From assembly GCA_002408385.1 (NCBI GenBank), contig DHSB01000159.1, positions 11,315 to 18,334 of the forward strand: a stretch of DNA of 7,020 bases, read 5' to 3'. Below, in pieces: positions 1 to 3,825 of this stretch. The notes beneath the pieces are model-generated. The model made no database searches. It saw only the letters and a list, made by a program, of their open reading frames with translations, and was not told the origin of the DNA. How positions within the stretch are numbered: the first letter of the stretch is position 1; every line of letters starts with the position of its first letter. This DNA is from Myxococcales bacterium UBA5297. GTDB taxonomy: Bacteria; Myxococcota; Myxococcia; Myxococcales; UBA5297. The position numbers were made by a program, and so were the translations under genes.

Positions 1-368
1 TCCTGTGGACCGCGCCGCGGCGGGGACGGCTCGCCGGGCAGCTCGTCGAGAGTGGAGACCGGCGTAGGCTCTTTCGGACTGAGCTGCGTGGGGACTGCCG
101 TCCTCTCGAGCTGCATCGGGCTCGGGCCAGAGGGCTGCTCGAGCAAGAGATGGTCGAGGGCGGAGGCCGGCGTCGGCCTCTTCGGCTGGAGCTGCGGCGG
201 GCTTGCCGACGACGGGCGCAGAGTCGGTGGCTGCCCGGGGGCCGGGGTGGGCCGCCTCGGCTGGAGCTGCGGCGGGCTGGGCGGCGTGGGGCGCGGCGCC
301 GGGGGCTGCTTGCCGAGGGGCGGGCCGAGGGTGGGAATCGGGGCGGGCTTCTTCCGCTCGGAGGCCAT
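1..368 (-). CDS. Proline-rich protein with PxQLxP repeats, N-terminal part only (runs off window)
   Basis: I do not recognise this protein. An ATG at 368 opens a frame with no stop for 122 codons, to the left edge of the window. It begins MASERKKPAPIPTL and stays rich in Pro, Gln, Leu and Thr, with no signal peptide or membrane segment, so this part is probably disordered and cytoplasmic. A motif of the form P-x-Q-L-x-P-[RK]-x-P-T-P-[AV] occurs three times, at about residues 32, 57 and 93; copies two and three continue into a related S-x-L-D-x-L segment. Third codon positions are mostly G or C. The start lies three bases after the cyclase stop, and its Shine-Dalgarno-like GGGGA abuts that stop, so the two genes are probably co-transcribed and translationally coupled. 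A folded domain may follow outside the window; such leaders occur in bacterial signalling and scaffold proteins, but nothing visible identifies one. Confidence 0.72.
   Translation of the reverse strand, partial: MASERKKPAPIPTLGPPLGKQPPAPRPTPPSPPQLQPRRPTPAPGQPPTLRPSSASPPQLQPKRPTPASALDHLLLEQPSGPSPMQLERTAVPTQLSPKEPTPVSTLDELPGEPSPPRRGPQ
58..278 (-). repeat. Intragenic repeats encoding the PxQLxP motif
   Basis: An identical 22-bp segment occurs at 182-203 and 257-278, a spacing of 75 bp or exactly 25 codons. The similarity extends leftwards to a 38-bp unit (166-203 versus 241-278) with four mismatches. A more diverged third copy lies near 58-95, offset by 108 bp or 36 codons. All offsets are multiples of three and the units encode the same peptide motif on the minus strand. 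This indicates coding-sequence expansion rather than a mobile or regulatory repeat. Confidence 0.75.
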
Positions 369-371
369 CGG

Positions 372-3300
372 CTATCCCCGCAGCCCTTGCGCCGTGCGGC
401 GGGCGGTCAGCTTCTGGCGAAGCTGGTCGAGCAGGGCGAGCCCTTCGCGGTGAGCGATCTCGGTGAAGATGCGCTCGGCCTGCTGCAGCGCTTCGGTCGC
501 GCGCGGCAGGTTCCCGCGGGCGGTCTCCATCAGCGCGATGTTGTGCATGCAGCGGCCCTCGGCGACCCGATCGCCGACCGCGCGGAAGCAGCGCAGGCCC
601 TCGGCGCTCAGCTCGGCGGCGCGCCCGAAGTCGGAGTTGGCCATCGCCATCTTGGCCATCGCGGCCACCGCGTGCCCGCGGGCCGACAGGTCGTTGAGCT
701 GGGCGGCGAGCTTGTGGGCGTCGAAGAAGGCCGAGTTGGCCTCGGGCGTGCGGCCGAGCTGGTGCAGGGCGTGGCCCTTCTCGATGAGGATGAGCGCGCG
801 CGACAGCGGCTGGGGCAGCGTCGCGCGCAGCTCCGGGTCGGCGCGCTGCTCGGCCTCGAGCCCCTTTTCGCAGGCCTCGAGCGCCGAGTCGGGCTTGCCC
901 TCGCGGTTGAAGAGGCGGGCCCGCTCGAGCAGCGAGACCGCGAGCAGGGCCGCGTCGCGCATGCCCTCGGAGTCGACCGCGGCCAGCTCGAGGAACTTGC
1001 GCGCCTCGTCGGCCCGCCCGCGCGAGAGGTTCAGCTCGGCCAGCCCGAGCAACGACCAGACGCGCAGGTCGCCGTTGAAGAAGTGGCGGGCGCGCCCGTA
1101 GGCCCACTGCAGCTTGTCCTCGGCCTCGGCGAACAGCCCCTTGCGCTGCAGGAGCATCCCGAGCCGGTAGAGCGCCTCGTCGAGCTCGGTCTCGCAGCGC
1201 GACAGCTCGTAGCCCGCGTAGCCGCGAGGGGCGGCGATCGTGATCAGCTTCTCGAGCAGATCGACGGCGTTGTCGACCTGGTGGACCTCGACGAGCCGGC
1301 GGGCGGCCTTGAGCAGCAGCGCCGCGCCCTTGTCGGGGTCGGCGCCCTCGGCGAGGTGGAAGGCGACCCGCTGCAGGGAGCGCGGGTTTTTCAGGTCGGT
1401 CGTCTCTTGAAGGTACCCGCCGAGCCGCACGTGCAGGAGGCGCCGCTCGCGCGAGACCATCATCTCCGAGGCGACCCGCTGCCAGCCCTCGTGCGCAAAG
1501 CGCAGCAGCGAGCCGCGCTCCTCGTCGGGGACGACGATGCGCCGGTCGAGCAGGTTCGACAGGACCCACTCGACGTCGAGCTGCAGGCCGGCGACCCGGC
1601 GCACGAGCTCGGCGTCGAAGGGCGAGCCGACGACCGCGGCGGCCTTGAGGAAGCGCCGGGTGTCGGCGTCGAGCTCGTCGATGCGCGCGGCGATGAGCGC
1701 GTCGAGGCCCGGGGGCGAGTCGGCCTCGGCGACCTTGGGGCTGACGAGCCAGCGGTTGCGCGAGCGGAAGATGAGGCCCTGGTCGATGAAGGCGTGGACC
1801 AGCTCGTCGACCATGCGCGGGTTGCCGTGGGTCGTCGCGTGGATGCGGGCGGCGATGCGCTCGTCGAGCACCGCGAGACGAAGCCGGTCGGTCACGAGCG
1901 CCCGGGTGTTCTCGGCGCCCAGGGGCTCGAGCTTCAGGTGCGCGACCTCGGGGCGGCCCGCCCAGAGGGTGGCCCCCTCGCTGCGGGCGGTCCAGACCAT
2001 CGTCACCCCGGCCGGCACCCCGAGCTCGAGCAGGGTCGAGAGCTGGGCCTGCACGGTGGGGTTGGCCCAGTGCAGGTCCTCGAAGACGACGAGCAGGGGC
2101 TGGCGCGCCGCGCAGGCGGCGAGCACGCGCAGGAACGCCGCGCAGGTGGCGCGCAGCGTCGCCTGATAGTCGAGCGAGGCGGTGTCGGGCTTTTCGCGCG
2201 AGGCGCTCGCGAGCAGCAGCGAGGCCTCCTGCTCGGAGAGCCCGAGCTCGACCAGCTTGTTCTTGCCGTCCTTGAGGGCGCCGACGCCCTGGGAGATGCG
2301 CACGCGCAGGAGCTGGCCGACCGTCTCGGCGAGCAGCCCCGCGTCGGTCTGCGCGCCGTACGAGGGGCAGGCGGCGTAGGTTGCCTGCATCCCGGAGCGC
2401 ACCGCCTGCTGCAGCCGCTCGACGAGCGCGGTGCGGCCGACCCCCGCCTCGCCGCTCAGGGCGACGAGCTGGGCGCCTCTGGGGATGACCAGCTTGCGGA
2501 GCTGGTCGAACTCGGCGCGCCGGCCGATCAGGCGGCCTTCGCGCACCTCGGTCTCCCCGCGCGGGCGCCGCTCGCGCGCCTCCCAGACGTCGATGGGGTT
2601 GCGCTTGCCCTTGACCTTGATGGGCGCGAGCGTCTTGAAGCGCACCACGTCCTTGGCGCGCTGCCAGACCTCGCGGGTGACGAGGATGCGCCCGGCGCCT
2701 GCGGCCGCCTCGAGCCGCTGGGCGACGTTGACCGTGTCTCCGAGCACCGAGTAGTTGAGCCGGCCGTGTCCGCCGATACTGCCGGCGACCAGCGGGCCGG
2801 CGTTGATGCCGATGGCCAGCGAGAGCCGGCGGCCAATGCGGTCGGAGTGCTCGCGCACGAACGACATCATCTCTAGCGCCGCGCAGACCGCGCGCTCGGG
2901 GTCGTTGTCGTGGCCGACCGGGGCGCCGAAGACGGCCATCACCGCGTCGCCGATGAACTTGTCGACCGTGCCGTCGTAGCGGTGGACCACGGCGACCATG
3001 CCCTCGAACACGCCGTTCATCGTCTCGGCGACCTGCTCGGCGGGCATGTCCTCGCTCATCGAGGTGAAGCCGGAGACGTCGGCGAACATCACCGACGCAT
3101 AGCGCCGCTCGCTGATGATCCCGGTGTCGCTCGCGAGCAGCCGCTCGAGCGAGCGCTCGGGCAGGTAGCGCTCGAGCATGCGCACGTACTTCGTCCGAGA
3201 GAGGATGGTGAAGCCCTTGAAACAGTTGCCGCAGAACGGACAGAACCGCTCGTGGCCGAAGAGGCCGGCGCTGCAGTCGGGGCACTCCTTGCGGCCGAGC

Positions 3301-3386
3301 GGCAATGTGCAACGCGGGCAGGCAGTGAGCGGCGGGCTACCGGGTGCTTGCTGGGGAATTCGGGTTCCGCACTGGGCGCAGATCAA
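372..3386 (-). CDS. Class III adenylate cyclase with double zinc ribbon, AAA/STAND-type ATPase domain and TPR repeats
   Basis: A predicted intracellular signalling enzyme of about 1004 residues that probably makes cAMP from ATP. Residues 3-55 hold paired CxxC motifs (3/6, 23/26, 35/38, 49/52), a double zinc ribbon. The cyclase domain spans about 90-270. It has metal-binding D103 (FADVSGFTS) and D147 (FIGDAVMA), base-contacting K143 with S213 at the partner position, and transition-state N220 and R224 (GDTVNVAQR). Lys plus Ser fits class IIIb adenylate cyclases. An AAA_16-like ATPase module follows: Walker A-like GEAGVGRT at 312-319, with Arg where Lys is normal, and Walker B LLVVFED ending at 436-437. 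The helical, TPR-rich remainder runs from about 687 to 985. I chose the TTG at 3386 because GAAGG lies seven bases upstream and the zinc ribbon starts at once; the ATG at 3491 would add 35 Arg-rich residues. There is no signal peptide or membrane helix. Family architecture is confident; activity and regulatory ligand are not known. Confidence 0.93.
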   Translation of the reverse strand: MICAQCGTRIPQQAPGSPPLTACPRCTLPLGRKECPDCSAGLFGHERFCPFCGNCFKGFTILSRTKYVRMLERYLPERSLERLLASDTGIISERRYASVMFADVSGFTSMSEDMPAEQVAETMNGVFEGMVAVVHRYDGTVDKFIGDAVMAVFGAPVGHDNDPERAVCAALEMMSFVREHSDRIGRRLSLAIGINAGPLVAGSIGGHGRLNYSVLGDTVNVAQRLEAAAGAGRILVTREVWQRAKDVVRFKTLAPIKVKGKRNPIDVWEARERRPRGETEVREGRLIGRRAEFDQLRKLVIPRGAQLVALSGEAGVGRTALVERLQQAVRSGMQATYAACPSYGAQTDAGLLAETVGQLLRVRISQGVGALKDGKNKLVELGLSEQEASLLLASASREKPDTASLDYQATLRATCAAFLRVLAACAARQPLLVVFEDLHWANPTVQAQLSTLLELGVPAGVTMVWTARSEGATLWAGRPEVAHLKLEPLGAENTRALVTDRLRLAVLDERIAARIHATTHGNPRMVDELVHAFIDQGLIFRSRNRWLVSPKVAEADSPPGLDALIAARIDELDADTRRFLKAAAVVGSPFDAELVRRVAGLQLDVEWVLSNLLDRRIVVPDEERGSLLRFAHEGWQRVASEMMVSRERRLLHVRLGGYLQETTDLKNPRSLQRVAFHLAEGADPDKGAALLLKAARRLVEVHQVDNAVDLLEKLITIAAPRGYAGYELSRCETELDEALYRLGMLLQRKGLFAEAEDKLQWAYGRARHFFNGDLRVWSLLGLAELNLSRGRADEARKFLELAAVDSEGMRDAALLAVSLLERARLFNREGKPDSALEACEKGLEAEQRADPELRATLPQPLSRALILIEKGHALHQLGRTPEANSAFFDAHKLAAQLNDLSARGHAVAAMAKMAMANSDFGRAAELSAEGLRCFRAVGDRVAEGRCMHNIALMETARGNLPRATEALQQAERIFTEIAHREGLALLDQLRQKLTARRTAQGLRG
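375..379 (-). promoter_or_regulatory. Ribosome binding site of the proline-rich gene, next to the cyclase stop
   Basis: On the minus strand GGGGA (379 to 375) lies six bases before the ATG at 368 and abuts the TAG stop of the cyclase gene (374-372). The position suggests that ribosomes finishing the cyclase re-initiate on the next gene. The site supports the start choice but is purine-rich rather than a perfect AGGAGG. Confidence 0.5.
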
Positions 3387-3393
3387 CGGCACA

Positions 3394-3398
3394 CCTTC
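3394..3398 (-). promoter_or_regulatory. Ribosome binding site supporting a TTG start for the cyclase
   Basis: On the minus strand GAAGG (3398 to 3394) is seven bases before the TTG at 3386. The GTG at 3392 in the same frame is too close to this site to use it. The in-frame ATG at 3491 was considered, but the segment between is a low-complexity, Arg-rich stretch unlike the conserved zinc ribbon that begins directly after the TTG. Confidence 0.55.
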
Positions 3399-3507
3399 GC
3401 GCGGCGTCGCCGGCCGCGCCCTTGTGCGCCAGTCCTCCCTGCCGGCGCTGCTCCTTGTCTTGTGGAGGAGCCTAACAGAACGGCTCGGCATCGAACCATC
3501 CGAAGCT

Positions 3508-3550
3508 GGCGGCCGCTCTCGGCCGCCTGAGCCGGCCGGAGAGCGGCGCC
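3508..3550. repeat. GC-rich inverted repeats, possible operator or stem-loop pair
   Basis: A perfect 8-bp inverted repeat has arms GGCGGCCG (3508-3515) and CGGCCGCC (3520-3527) around the loop CTCT. The stretch GGCCGCTCT...CGGCC (3511-3524) is repeated in inverted orientation, with small differences, as GGCCGGAGAGCGGCG just to the right (from about 3534). The arrangement is therefore a dyad of related half-sites. It lies about 120 bp upstream of the cyclase start and could be a regulator binding site shared by both genes. GC-rich genomes produce chance dyads, so a functional role is unproven. Confidence 0.4.
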
Positions 3551-3766
3551 GGCCGTCGAGAGCCTGACCAGGCCCAACCGGTCCTCGCAGCCCCCTGGGC
3601 CGGCAAGGTCGCGGCGGTGGGTCCGGGCCTCGGAAACCGCCTCCACGGGAGCCCGGCCGCAGGGCGGCCAGTCGGCCGTCACCCGCCGAGCAAAGCGAGG
3701 GGGTTTCGTGTATCTTGCCGGCCTTTCAGCCAGGGTATTGGCCGCCTGGAACACAGCCGAGGAGCC

Positions 3767-3790
3767 GCGCCCGCAGGGCGCCGATGCCCT
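3767..3790 (+). other. Mutually exclusive small stem-loops in the amidase leader
   Basis: GCGCCC (3767-3772) can pair with GGGCGC (3776-3781) across a three-base loop. The overlapping AGGGC (3775-3779) can instead pair with GCCCT (3786-3790) across six bases. Both cannot form together. They end about 36 bases before the start codon and 25 before the ribosome binding site. The geometry is visible; a regulatory function is only a possibility. Confidence 0.25.
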
Positions 3791-3814
3791 CGCGCCTCAC
3801 GGGTAGACGAGAAG

Positions 3815-3820
3815 AAGGAG
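3815..3820 (+). promoter_or_regulatory. Ribosome binding site of the amidase gene
   Basis: AAGGAG is five bases upstream of the ATG at 3826. It is the only strong Shine-Dalgarno match near the start of this frame, and a signal peptide follows the ATG directly. It therefore decides between this ATG and earlier in-frame candidates (TTG at 3715, ATG at 3784). Confidence 0.8.
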
Positions 3821-3825
3821 TCGCC

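Larger units (their letters stand above)
3387..3825. other. Divergent intergenic region between the cyclase and amidase genes
   Basis: This 439-bp stretch separates two divergently transcribed genes, so promoters for both should lie here. I see no convincing consensus sigma-70 pair in either direction. A weak candidate on the plus strand is TTGCCG (3715-3720) with TATTGG (3736-3741), but the 15-bp spacer is short. Visible structure comprises a GC-rich double dyad near 3508-3550 and small stem-loops near 3767-3790, in front of the amidase start. The long frames crossing this region on both strands give Arg- and Pro-rich peptides and look like GC-driven noise. Confidence 0.6.

Noticed and set aside
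150..2876. A 908-codon open frame on the plus strand opposite the cyclase gene
   Set aside because: It lies opposite a gene with clear domains and catalytic motifs. Its peptide is a Leu/Gly/Arg/Asp-rich mirror with no recognisable domain, as expected opposite strongly GC-biased codons.
3387..3491. N-terminal extension of the cyclase to the ATG at 3491
   Set aside because: The 35 extra residues are Arg-rich and low in complexity. A ribosome binding site fits the TTG at 3386, exactly where the zinc ribbon begins.
3715..3825. Upstream in-frame starts of the amidase (TTG 3715, ATG 3784)
   Set aside because: Neither is preceded by a good ribosome binding site. They would place 37 or 14 residues before the signal peptide, whereas AAGGAG fits the ATG at 3826.
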